Below the pieces are notes generated by a model, which searched no databases, had not been told where the DNA came from, and saw only the letters and a program-made list of their open reading frames with translations. The translations under genes were made by a program, and so were the position numbers. From IMG/VR virus record IMGVR_UViG_3300049734_000122, positions 1-26,486 of that record: a stretch of DNA of 26,486 bases. The stretch is one strand, 5' to 3'. Numbering within the stretch: the stretch's first letter is position 1; each line of letters begins with the position of its first letter. This document shows, one piece after another, positions 16,183 through 21,433 of this stretch. This stretch comes from a virus.

Positions 16183-16554
16183 ATGGCGCTGATTCTCACC
16201 GCAACGCAGCAATGTCAACTCTCGATCGCCGTGGTCGACGCGAAGGGCAACCCCGCGCCGGTCGAGGGGATCCCCGAATGGGCCTCGTCTGAGCCCGCTT
16301 TCGCAACCGTGACGCCGGCGGCTGACGGCATGTCCGCGCTCGTGAAAGCGGTCGGGCCGATCACAACCGCACCGGTCCAAGTCAACGTCACTGCCGACGC
16401 CGACCTCGGCGCGGGCACAACGCCGATCGTGGGCTTGCTCGAGGTGTCGGTCGTCGCCGGTCAAGCGGTGTCGGTCGGCATTACGGCGGGCACGCCGGAA
16501 GAGCAACCGGCCGCGCCTCCAGCGGCGCCGGCGGCGAAAAAAGCGAAGGCGTAA
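16183..16554 (+). CDS. small Ig-like (BIG2-type) protein
   Basis: 123 aa. Residues about 5-95 look like a single Ig-like fold: LTATQQCQLSIAVVDAKGNPA, a WASSEPAFATVTPAADG strand pair and VNVTADADLG..., the pattern of BIG2 domains (x-W-x-S-S-x-P-x-x-A-x-V). The last 20 residues are Pro/Ala then Lys-rich (AAPPAAPAAKKAKA). Small single-domain Ig proteins of this kind are frequent in environmental phage genomes, near the tail genes, and may decorate the virion. AAGGAG lies 10 bases before ATG. It is the last gene before the operon-ending hairpin. Confidence 0.7.
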   Translation: MALILTATQQCQLSIAVVDAKGNPAPVEGIPEWASSEPAFATVTPAADGMSALVKAVGPITTAPVQVNVTADADLGAGTTPIVGLLEVSVVAGQAVSVGITAGTPEEQPAAPPAAPAAKKAKA

Positions 16555-16570
16555 GGGGGAACCGATCAGG

Positions 16571-16597
16571 GGCGCCGGCTCGAGGCGGGCCGGCGCC
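16571..16597. terminator. hairpin between convergent operons
   Basis: A perfect 9-bp inverted repeat (GGCGCCGGC, 16571-16579, with GCCGGCGCC, 16589-16597) around a 9-base loop sits between the plus-strand structural operon and the minus-strand unit ending at 16605. There is no T-run, but the stem is all G/C. I infer a bidirectional transcription stop. Confidence 0.55.
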
Positions 16598-16604
16598 GGC
16601 GGCC

Positions 16605-16862
16605 TTAACTGACATACACCGCGAAACGGTACTCCCCGAGCTTGATCACGCGGGCCCCGGACCATACCCGCTCATCCCCGCTCGCGATACGCCGGCTCAG
16701 CGTATCGGCGAGGGCTTGCGCCTCGGCGCGGTAAAAAAAGCCGGTTTGGTACATCTGCCAGTACCGCCGGCCGATCTTCCGGGTGTAGCGTTTCATCGCG
16801 CGCGAGCCTTCCAGAGCCGCGGCTTTTGCGGCACGATCCCGTTTTCGTGCAAGGTCGCTCAT
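16605..16862 (-). CDS. small basic hypothetical protein
   Basis: 85 aa from ATG 16862, which overlaps the stop of the next upstream gene by ATGA; a longer frame starting at 16955 is only the other-frame reading of that gene. The N-terminal half is rich in Arg, Lys and Ala (SDLARKRDRAAKAAALEGSR), the C-terminal half has aromatic residues (YWQMYQTGFFYRAEAQALA) and a short beta hairpin (VIKLGEYRFAVYV). No family recognised. It is the last gene of a three-gene minus-strand unit. Confidence 0.6.
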   Translation of the reverse strand: MSDLARKRDRAAKAAALEGSRAMKRYTRKIGRRYWQMYQTGFFYRAEAQALADTLSRRIASGDERVWSGARVIKLGEYRFAVYVS

Positions 16863-17029
16863 TCGTCGATCAAGAATCGCTCGAGCGCGTTGCTCTCCTC
16901 GGCGAGCAAGCCGGGCTCGAGCCGCTCGGCGAAGGACACCGCGATCGCCATCCACACGGTTTTGCTTGCCTGGACATTGCGCGCCGCGCGCGCATATCCG
17001 TTGTTTTTTTTCCCCTCGCCGTAACTCAT
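16859..17029 (-). CDS. small hypothetical protein
   Basis: 56 aa from ATG 17029, which overlaps the stop of the winged-helix gene by ATGA. It opens with MSYGEGKKNNGYARAARNVQ and continues with one amphipathic helix (TVWMAIAVSFAERLEPG). No known motif. Tight coupling on both sides (ATGA twice) supports it as a true gene of the unit. Confidence 0.6.
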   Translation of the reverse strand: MSYGEGKKNNGYARAARNVQASKTVWMAIAVSFAERLEPGLLAEESNALERFLIDE

Positions 17030-17577
17030 AGTTTCACCCTCGAAAGCGGGCCCTCGCGGTAGTACCGCGCGTGCTCGGCCGCACGTGCGCACCAACGCCG
17101 GCAATAGGTCGCGCGCCATGGGGCCGACTGGCGCCGGCGGGTCGGGGCCGGCATGGGCCCGCCGCACCATGCGCACACCGCCGGCGCCGGCTTCACGGTG
17201 GGCTCGCCGAGGGCGACAAAGCCGGCGCGCGTTTTCTTGAAAAGCTCGGGCCGGCGCCGGATCTCCGTGAGGATCACCGCGTCGATCCGCCGATCGGTGT
17301 TCTGGCCGGTGTGCTCGGCGACCTCGGCTTTCAAGGCCTCGAGCGTAAGGGGCCCTCGAGCCCTGAGCGCGGCCTCGATCCGTTCCCACAAAAACGCATC
17401 GGGCACGGCGACCGGATGGATCAGCCTCGAGTCGAGCGGCTTCCGCGGCCGGCCGCCCTTTGCCCCGTTTGCACGCGAGGAGGCGGCTTTTTTTTCGGTG
17501 CGCGCGAGCCCGCCCTCGCGGCCGATGTCGACGGCATTCTCGGTTGTGAACTGGCGGCCTCGCTGTCGTGTCGTCAT
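17026..17577 (-). CDS. winged-helix and zinc-finger DNA-binding protein
   Basis: 183 aa from ATG 17577, with AGGAG about 12 bases upstream. Three parts: a basic N-terminus with GAKGGRPRKP (38-47, AT-hook-like), a helix-turn-helix/winged-helix-like region (about 62-123, LWERIEAALRARGPLTLEALK... to FVALGE), and a C-terminal zinc-finger-like pattern with C135, C138, C159 and C163. It resembles phage-encoded regulators, with no close family name. It leads a unit of three genes and reads away from the attachment site, so it may be controlled from the attP-side region. Confidence 0.6.
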   Translation of the reverse strand: MTTRQRGRQFTTENAVDIGREGGLARTEKKAASSRANGAKGGRPRKPLDSRLIHPVAVPDAFLWERIEAALRARGPLTLEALKAEVAEHTGQNTDRRIDAVILTEIRRRPELFKKTRAGFVALGEPTVKPAPAVCAWCGGPMPAPTRRRQSAPWRATYCRRWCARAAEHARYYREGPLSRVKL

Positions 17578-17612
17578 TGTCGATCGCTCCTCTCCTGAGA
17601 AACCCAACCGCG

Positions 17613-17629
17613 GGGGCACTAATGGGGCA
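17613..17629 (+). repeat. 17-bp direct repeat, copy A
   Basis: GGGGCACTAATGGGGCA. Identical to copies at 17701 and 17943. Each copy carries GGGGCA twice, 11 bases apart, one helical turn, as expected for a protein bound on one face. Confidence 0.8.
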
Positions 17630-17645
17630 TCCCTGGCAATTCCCC

Positions 17646-17678
17646 TCGCGGTTAGGTTATCAGGTTCGCGGTTAGGTT
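17646..17678 (+). repeat. pair of 13-bp direct repeats, 20-bp period
   Basis: TCGCGGTTAGGTT occurs at 17646-17658 and 17666-17678. A related, inverted copy (AACCCAACCGCG) lies near 17601-17612. The two-turn period suggests cooperative protein binding, for example an excision factor or repressor, between copies A and B of the 17-bp repeat. Confidence 0.65.
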
Positions 17679-17700
17679 TCCAGTAGGTTACTCCCGACTC

Positions 17701-17717
17701 GGGGCACTAATGGGGCA
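17701..17717 (+). repeat. 17-bp direct repeat, copy B
   Basis: Identical to copy A, same orientation, 88 bases away. It lies next to an AT-rich stretch (17717-17750) upstream of the tRNA half. Confidence 0.8.
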
Positions 17718-17780
17718 AATTTTTTACTTACTTTTAATGACGTGTACTGACATTGCACACTTTCCAGCCGTACGGCGAGG

Positions 17781-17806
17781 CGGCCGGATCCTCGCGAATC
17801 CGGCCG
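17781..17806. other. 9-bp-stem hairpin in attP region
   Basis: CGGCCGGAT (17781-17789) is complementary to ATCCGGCCG (17798-17806) with an 8-base loop. It lies beyond the CCA end of the tRNA half. It may be a terminator or a structural part of attP; no T-run decides. Confidence 0.5.
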
Positions 17807-17845
17807 TATTCCGTTGATTTTGTTGAGATTTGCGCGGGTTTTAGA

Positions 17846-17899
17846 TGGTGGACGGCGCGAGGCTCGAACTCGCGGCCTCCGCGTTGCGAACGCGGCGCT
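17846..17899 (-). other. attP: phage attachment site core: 3' half of tRNA-Ala(CGC)
   Basis: On the minus strand this segment has a tRNA anticodon arm with a 5-bp stem and 7-base loop TTCGCAA (anticodon CGC, 17879-17895), a 5-base variable loop, a T arm with TTCGAGC loop (17857-17873), an acceptor 3' strand GCCGTCC (T at position 70 allows the G3-U70 identity of tRNA-Ala), discriminator A and encoded CCA. No D arm or 5' acceptor strand precedes it, so it is not a complete tRNA. It lies 11 bases from the integrase stop: this is how phages that integrate into a tRNA 3' end restore the host gene. Confidence 0.75.
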
Positions 17900-17910
17900 T
17901 TTGAGCGGCT

Positions 17911-19215
17911 TTACTGAGCATTTACGCGCCGTTTGACAAGCCGGGGCACTAATGGGGCACGGGATTTCGCCGGCTGGCGGCGCGCGGCCGGCTTCGAAGG
18001 GGCGGCCTGACCCTTGACCGCCTCGGCGATCGCCTGTCCTGGGCCATCCTGGCGAGCCCGGCGGGCCTTTTCGGCATCGGCCCGATCTTGCCGGCGCACG
18101 ATGTCGATCAAGTGGCTGTCGTGCGTCTGATTGTAAATCTCGAGCACCATGTCGGAATTGGCCCACCCTCCCATTTTGACCACCGCGCCGATCACGCCTT
18201 CGCCGCCCTGCTCGAGCATGCGGGTAACGCCGCTCGAGCGCGTGCCCCAATGGATCGTATTGCCGCCCTTCGCTCGGCCCCACCGGACGCCGGCGGCCTG
18301 GGCCGCGCGTTGAATGGCATGGGCAAGGCCGGTGCGCCGGGTATGCGCGGTCTCGCCGCCGCGGCGTTGCGGAAACAGGTACTCGCCGGCGGTCACCGGC
18401 AAGGCCTCGAGCGCGTGCACGATCTCTTGCGTGGCCGGCACGGTGTAGGGCTTGCCGCCTTTCGGCTTGCTGAACGTGAGCGTATGCCGGCCGGTCGCGG
18501 GGTCGACCTCGTGATCGGTTTTCTTGAGATCGAGCACGCTCGAGAGGCGCGCGAGGGTGTGCGCCATGATCAGCCAGATCGCCCGATCCCACGGGGTCGC
18601 GAGCTTGGCGAGGATCCGATCGTGCTCGGGCTCGGTCATGCGGCGCCGCACGATCGGCCGATCGGTCGTTTTGAGTTTCGCCACCCCGACGAGCGGTGAG
18701 GCCTCGAGGTGCTCGGGCACCGCGCCGGCGAGAATCTGTTTCAAAACATCGGTCTCCCGATTGATCGTGTTATGGCACGGGGCCTTGAGTGTGCGCCGCT
18801 TGCCGGCGGGCCCGCCGAAATGCTCGATGACGGTCGGGGCATGCTTGCGCCACGTGGCATAGTCGGCGAGGTGCGAGGCGCGGATCTCGTGTAGCTGCAT
18901 CCGCCCGAAAAATTTCATGAGGTGCCGGCGGAGGATGCCGAGGTCGCGCGCGGCGCCCTCGCGGTGCGCGATGACGTTCTCGGCGTACCACGTGGCAAAC
19001 GCGGCAAAGCGGATCGGCGCGCGCTTGGCGACGCCGTGCCGCTCGGCGCCCGTCGTACCCATGAGTTTGTGATAGGCCGCGGTCGCGAGGATCTTCGAAT
19101 CCTTCCGCGCTTGCGGCGTGTCACCGACCACGATATCGGTACGAATCTTTTCGCCGGTGACCTCGTTGCGGAGATACCAGAATTTCGGCCGGTCGGGACG
19201 AAACAGGATCCCCAT
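17911..19215 (-). CDS. int: tyrosine recombinase integrase
   Basis: 434 aa. A SAM-like core-binding domain (about 68-165) precedes the catalytic domain with R223 (TLARLSSVLDL), a beta-hairpin lysine (TFSKPKGGK, 247-255), H322 and R326 (IHWGTRSSGV), W351 (GGW, where many have His) and the nucleophile Y361 (EIYNQT). The H-to-R spacing is one residue longer than the usual HxxR. A basic Ala/Pro/Arg/Lys tail (385-434) ends over the third 17-bp repeat. The gene abuts attP and lies 3 bases after a small ribbon-helix-helix-like gene, probably its co-transcribed partner. Gln codons (5 CAA, 10 CAG) differ from the CAA-rich structural genes, a sign of separate ancestry. Confidence 0.9.
   Translation of the reverse strand: MGILFRPDRPKFWYLRNEVTGEKIRTDIVVGDTPQARKDSKILATAAYHKLMGTTGAERHGVAKRAPIRFAAFATWYAENVIAHREGAARDLGILRRHLMKFFGRMQLHEIRASHLADYATWRKHAPTVIEHFGGPAGKRRTLKAPCHNTINRETDVLKQILAGAVPEHLEASPLVGVAKLKTTDRPIVRRRMTEPEHDRILAKLATPWDRAIWLIMAHTLARLSSVLDLKKTDHEVDPATGRHTLTFSKPKGGKPYTVPATQEIVHALEALPVTAGEYLFPQRRGGETAHTRRTGLAHAIQRAAQAAGVRWGRAKGGNTIHWGTRSSGVTRMLEQGGEGVIGAVVKMGGWANSDMVLEIYNQTHDSHLIDIVRRQDRADAEKARRARQDGPGQAIAEAVKGQAAPSKPAARRQPAKSRAPLVPRLVKRRVNAQ
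17943..17959 (+). repeat. 17-bp direct repeat, copy C, inside integrase gene
   Basis: Identical to copies A and B but on the other side of the tRNA half, within the last codons of the integrase (it encodes PLVP on the minus strand). Together the copies flank the attachment core, like arm-type integrase sites. Confidence 0.8.
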
Positions 19216-19218
19216 GGA

Positions 19219-19398
19219 TCACCGGCCGCCTTTCGTGGGGATCGTCGGGATCATGTTTATGTCAACTTGCCCGCCCGCGTACAACGCGAGCAACCGCATG
19301 ATGATCCACTTGATCGGGCGCCCGTCGGCGGCCGCGCGGGCCTTGACGTGGCGCCACAAGCTCGCGTCGATATTGCGCATTTGATACGCCGAGGCCAT
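19219..19398 (-). CDS. small ribbon-helix-helix-like protein
   Basis: 59 aa from ATG 19398 with GGGGAGGG 7 bases upstream. A short N-terminal strand (AYQMRNIDASL) is followed by two helices (WRHVKARAAADGRPIKWIIMRLLALYAGG), the Arc/MetJ/CopG layout, and a short tail. It ends 3 bases before the integrase start, so the two genes form an operon. Small DNA-binding proteins in this place often serve as excisionase or repressor of the integrase; that role is inferred. Confidence 0.7.
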   Translation of the reverse strand: MASAYQMRNIDASLWRHVKARAAADGRPIKWIIMRLLALYAGGQVDINMIPTIPTKGGR

Positions 19399-19438
19399 GG
19401 TCGAGCCCTCCCCTTTCTGTCGCGCGGGATATAACTCG

Positions 19439-19468
19439 CGCGAGACATAGGTATAGCATACGTGTATT
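19439..19468 (-). promoter_or_regulatory. promoter/operator of the integrase operon
   Basis: On the minus strand an extended -10 (TGCTATACC; TATACC at 19455-19450) lies about 50 bases before the start at 19398, with only a weak -35. The 30 bases 19439-19468 match 20245-20274, upstream of the lipoprotein gene, at 23 positions, at a similar distance from the start codon. An imperfect dyad (AGGTATAGCA/TGTATTACCT) covers the -10, as expected for a repressor site. Confidence 0.5.
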
Positions 19469-19475
19469 ACCTAAA

Positions 19476-19547
19476 CCACCGGGGCGGGATTCGAACCCGC
19501 ATAACTGACTCCAAGGGCCAGCGTCCTACCGTTTGAACGACCCGGCA
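19476..19547 (-). tRNA. tRNA-Gln(TTG), phage-encoded, CCA not encoded
   Basis: 72 bases fold as: acceptor TGCCGGG (19547-19541) with CCCGGTG (19483-19477), the first two pairs being wobble; D arm GTTC/GGAC with loop AAACGGTA; anticodon arm CTGGC/GTCAG with loop CCTTGGA; variable TTAT; T arm GCGGG-TTCGAAT-CCCGC (19484-19500); discriminator G. Anticodon TTG, U1, G73 and the short D loop are all typical of tRNA-Gln. Position 33 is C where almost all tRNAs have U. It reads CAA, the codon the structural genes prefer. Confidence 0.8.
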
Positions 19548-19558
19548 AAATCAAAACC

Positions 19559-20209
19559 TTAGCGCACCTCGGTTAAGGTCCATTGCACGCCGTTAGAAAT
19601 CGTGACCTCGACGGTCCCGCCGCTCGTGAGGTGTACGCCTTCGTACCGCGTGCTCTCATGCCGCCGCCCGATGATCTCGTTGACGAGCAACCGGCCGCCG
19701 ACCCGGATCACGAAATTTGAACCATCGCCCGTGTAGACGCCGACCACGTGCACGCGCGAGACATAGGTCGGCATTTCAAACACGGTATTGCCAACGCCTG
19801 AGTGCGTCCACACTTGCGCCGGGATGAGATTGAGGGTGACGAGGCCGCGCGCGAATACGTTTTGACACGTCGTGGTGATCGTCGCCTGGCCGGAATTGTG
19901 CGCGGTCAAGAGGCCGGACCCGCTCACGCTCAACGCGAACGGATTATCCGAGGCCCACCCCGCACACGTGGGCGTGACGTTTTGCGTTGTCCCATTCGAG
20001 AACGTGCCCGTTGCGGTGATCTGCGCAGTCGCGCCCGCTTGTCGGAGCGAACTCAACGCCGCCGCTAAACTCACCGATTGCAGCGTCGGCGTGGTCGGCG
20101 TGGTCGGGGGCGTGCTCGTCGGCGGTGTGGGTGCGGCGGGATTGCTCTTACTGCCGCATGCGGCGAGGAGGAAACAGAAAACAATGGGGAAGCTGAATCG
20201 TCGGATCAT
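19559..20209 (-). CDS. secreted lipoprotein with Ig-like domain
   Basis: 216 aa. The N-terminus is a lipoprotein signal peptide: basic start, hydrophobic core (FSFPIVFCFLLA) and lipobox LAAC with C18 followed by G. A Pro/Thr linker (about 25-42) leads to a BIG2-like Ig domain (TLQSVSLAAALSS... WASDNPFALSVSGSGLLTAHNSGQATI, about 42-115) and a C-terminal beta domain (about 130-216, ending TLTEVR). It has its own promoter and lies outside the structural operon, so it may be expressed in the lysogen, possibly altering the host surface or blocking superinfection (inferred). A similar C-terminal domain is in my memory from Acidobacteriota proteins, but I cannot verify it. Confidence 0.75.
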   Translation of the reverse strand: MIRRFSFPIVFCFLLAACGSKSNPAAPTPPTSTPPTTPTTPTLQSVSLAAALSSLRQAGATAQITATGTFSNGTTQNVTPTCAGWASDNPFALSVSGSGLLTAHNSGQATITTTCQNVFARGLVTLNLIPAQVWTHSGVGNTVFEMPTYVSRVHVVGVYTGDGSNFVIRVGGRLLVNEIIGRRHESTRYEGVHLTSGGTVEVTISNGVQWTLTEVR

Positions 20210-20255
20210 TTACGCGCGCTCTCCTGTTATTGCGTGGATATTCACGCAAGACACG

Positions 20256-20284
20256 AGTGTATCATAGGTGTATTCTCGCGTCAA
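20256..20284 (-). promoter_or_regulatory. sigma-70-type promoter of the lipoprotein gene
   Basis: On the minus strand TTGACG (20284-20279) and TACACT (20261-20256) are separated by 17 bases, with TG two bases before the -10 (extended). The start codon is 47 bases downstream, after AGGAG. Overlaps the 30-base region shared with the integrase promoter. Confidence 0.7.
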
Positions 20285-20347
20285 GTGGGGGGTTTTTGTA
20301 CTGAAAACTTCCGCCGGCCGGCGGCCGGTGCGATAACGGTCGACGCG

Positions 20348-21172
20348 ATGCGGCGCTTTCGGTTGTGCGAGTGGCTCGCGCGCCTGATCTTCGGGCCGCC
20401 CATGGGGGTCGGGCTCAATACCCATTTCGGGTATGTCATCGGCGGCGACTACCTCACGCGCGCGCATGCGGTCGGCTATCGCCTGGCGCGGATCGACGGG
20501 CAGAACTGCACGACCGCGATCATGCTCGAGCAAATCGCCGAGGCCGAGGCCGCCGGCTTTCGCACATTAACAACGGTTTGGGAGGCCGCGCGCGTACGAC
20601 TCCTCGCCGGCAAGCGCGCGGAATTCTGGAATGAGCCCGACGGCGATCACCTCCCCGGCGTATTCCGGCGCTTGCTCGATGAGGCGTGCGCCGCGGCGTA
20701 CGAAAACGATGTCGAGCTTTGGGCGCCCGGTCTCAGCAATACCGATCGCGATTCGCTGCGCTGGCTCGAGGCGGTGCGCGACGCCGGCGGCGGCTGGCCG
20801 CGGCGCGGGCTCCGAGGGATCTCGCTGCACACCTACGGCCCCTTTCCCCATGATGGCTTTGCGACCCGCGAGGAGGAATGGGCCGCCGCGCGGGCCGCGT
20901 GCGCGGGCCGGCCGTTCATCGTGACCGAATTCGGCTGGGCCAATACCACCGGCTTCACCGAAGAGCAACAGGCCGCCGTCATGCGGAAGGAATGGCTCTC
21001 GATCGAGGCCGCCGGCGCGCGTGAGGCCTACGACTTCCAGATGTTGGATGGCACCGATCCCGACCAGCGCGAGCACCGCTATGGATCGTTTCGCTGCGAT
21101 GCGGCCGGCGTGATCGGGGAACTCAAACCGAAAGCCTATGTGATTCCTGATCACCTGATCGACGAGGTGTAA
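20348..21172 (+). CDS. clan GH-A (TIM-barrel) glycoside hydrolase
   Basis: 274 aa from ATG 20348; ATG 20402 is an alternative, and neither has a clear ribosome site. The protein has both clan GH-A motifs: EFWNEPDG at about residue 96-103 (acid/base Glu after Asn) and VTEFGWAN near 196-203 (nucleophile Glu). No signal peptide is visible. Catalysis on a glycan is well supported by these motifs, but the substrate is not. It heads a plus-strand unit with a small protein and a second TIM-barrel-like protein, outside the structural operon; it may be part of the virion, a lysis enzyme or a host-surface degrader. Confidence 0.75.
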   Translation: MRRFRLCEWLARLIFGPPMGVGLNTHFGYVIGGDYLTRAHAVGYRLARIDGQNCTTAIMLEQIAEAEAAGFRTLTTVWEAARVRLLAGKRAEFWNEPDGDHLPGVFRRLLDEACAAAYENDVELWAPGLSNTDRDSLRWLEAVRDAGGGWPRRGLRGISLHTYGPFPHDGFATREEEWAAARAACAGRPFIVTEFGWANTTGFTEEQQAAVMRKEWLSIEAAGAREAYDFQMLDGTDPDQREHRYGSFRCDAAGVIGELKPKAYVIPDHLIDEV

Positions 21173-21174
21173 GC

Positions 21175-21432
21175 ATGGCAACCGAGGACAACTTTTGCAT
21201 TTCGATGAAGTACTCATTCCCGGCGCCGGGCAAGGCCGGGCATTTCAACACCTACCATCCGAAGGATCAGACCGAGACGATCGTCAGCATCAACCCCGAC
21301 GGCAAGATCGAAACGCGCCCGGTGAGTGCGGCCGGCGGCGCCTGGGAAAGCTGGCAACCGAGCCCCGACGGCATGCGCGCGATCTTCTATGACCTCGACG
21401 GCGTGGTACGCGCGTACCCGCTGGTACCGTGA
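21175..21432 (+). CDS. small hypothetical protein
   Basis: 85 aa, starting 2 bases after the glycosidase stop with GAGGTG upstream. Beta-rich sequence (MKYSFPAPGKAGHFNTYHP, QTETIVSINPDGKIETRP, GAWESWQPSPDGMRAIFYD) suggests a small beta-barrel or carbohydrate-binding module resembling beta-trefoil repeats, and its place between two glycosidase-like genes fits this. No family assigned. Confidence 0.6.
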   Translation: MATEDNFCISMKYSFPAPGKAGHFNTYHPKDQTETIVSINPDGKIETRPVSAAGGAWESWQPSPDGMRAIFYDLDGVVRAYPLVP

Positions 21433-21433
21433 C

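Larger units (their letters stand above)
17578..17910. other. attP / regulatory region without a gene
   Basis: This 333-base stretch holds no gene I can support. It contains the 3' half of a tRNA-Ala, three 17-bp direct repeats (one just inside the integrase gene), two 13-bp direct repeats with 20-bp period, and a 9-bp-stem hairpin at 17781-17806. It is AT-richer than its surroundings at 17717-17750. The organisation fits a phage attachment site with integrase arm sites and a regulatory region for the minus-strand unit at 17577. Confidence 0.6.

Noticed and set aside
1-16554. High frequency of CTCGAG, GGATCC and GATC as a restriction or methylation signal
   Set aside because: Explained by frequent Leu-Glu and Ile/Asp codons (CTC GAG, GAT C, ATC) in this codon style.
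17846-17940. Complete tRNA-Ala gene
   Set aside because: No D arm or matching 5' acceptor strand at the correct distance; only ACGGC upstream could pair, 13 bases too far. It is a 3' half.
17613-17959. CRISPR array from the 17-bp repeats
   Set aside because: Only three copies, unequal spacing (88 and 242 bases), one inside a gene; no cas genes.
17672-18592. Minus-strand frame overlapping the integrase in another frame
   Set aside because: It is out of frame with the integrase, crosses the attachment site, and lacks the composition of a real protein.
18088-18699. Plus-strand frame inside the integrase
   Set aside because: Antisense to catalytic motifs that are intact on the minus strand; no ribosome site or domain.
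19476-19547. tRNA-Pro reading (anticodon TGG) to keep U33
   Set aside because: Shifting the loop by one base breaks the anticodon stem (C-T and T-T pairs).
20311-20324. Palindrome CCGCCGGCCGGCGG as an operator
   Set aside because: Perfect but all G/C and common in this genome; no promoter around it that I can support.
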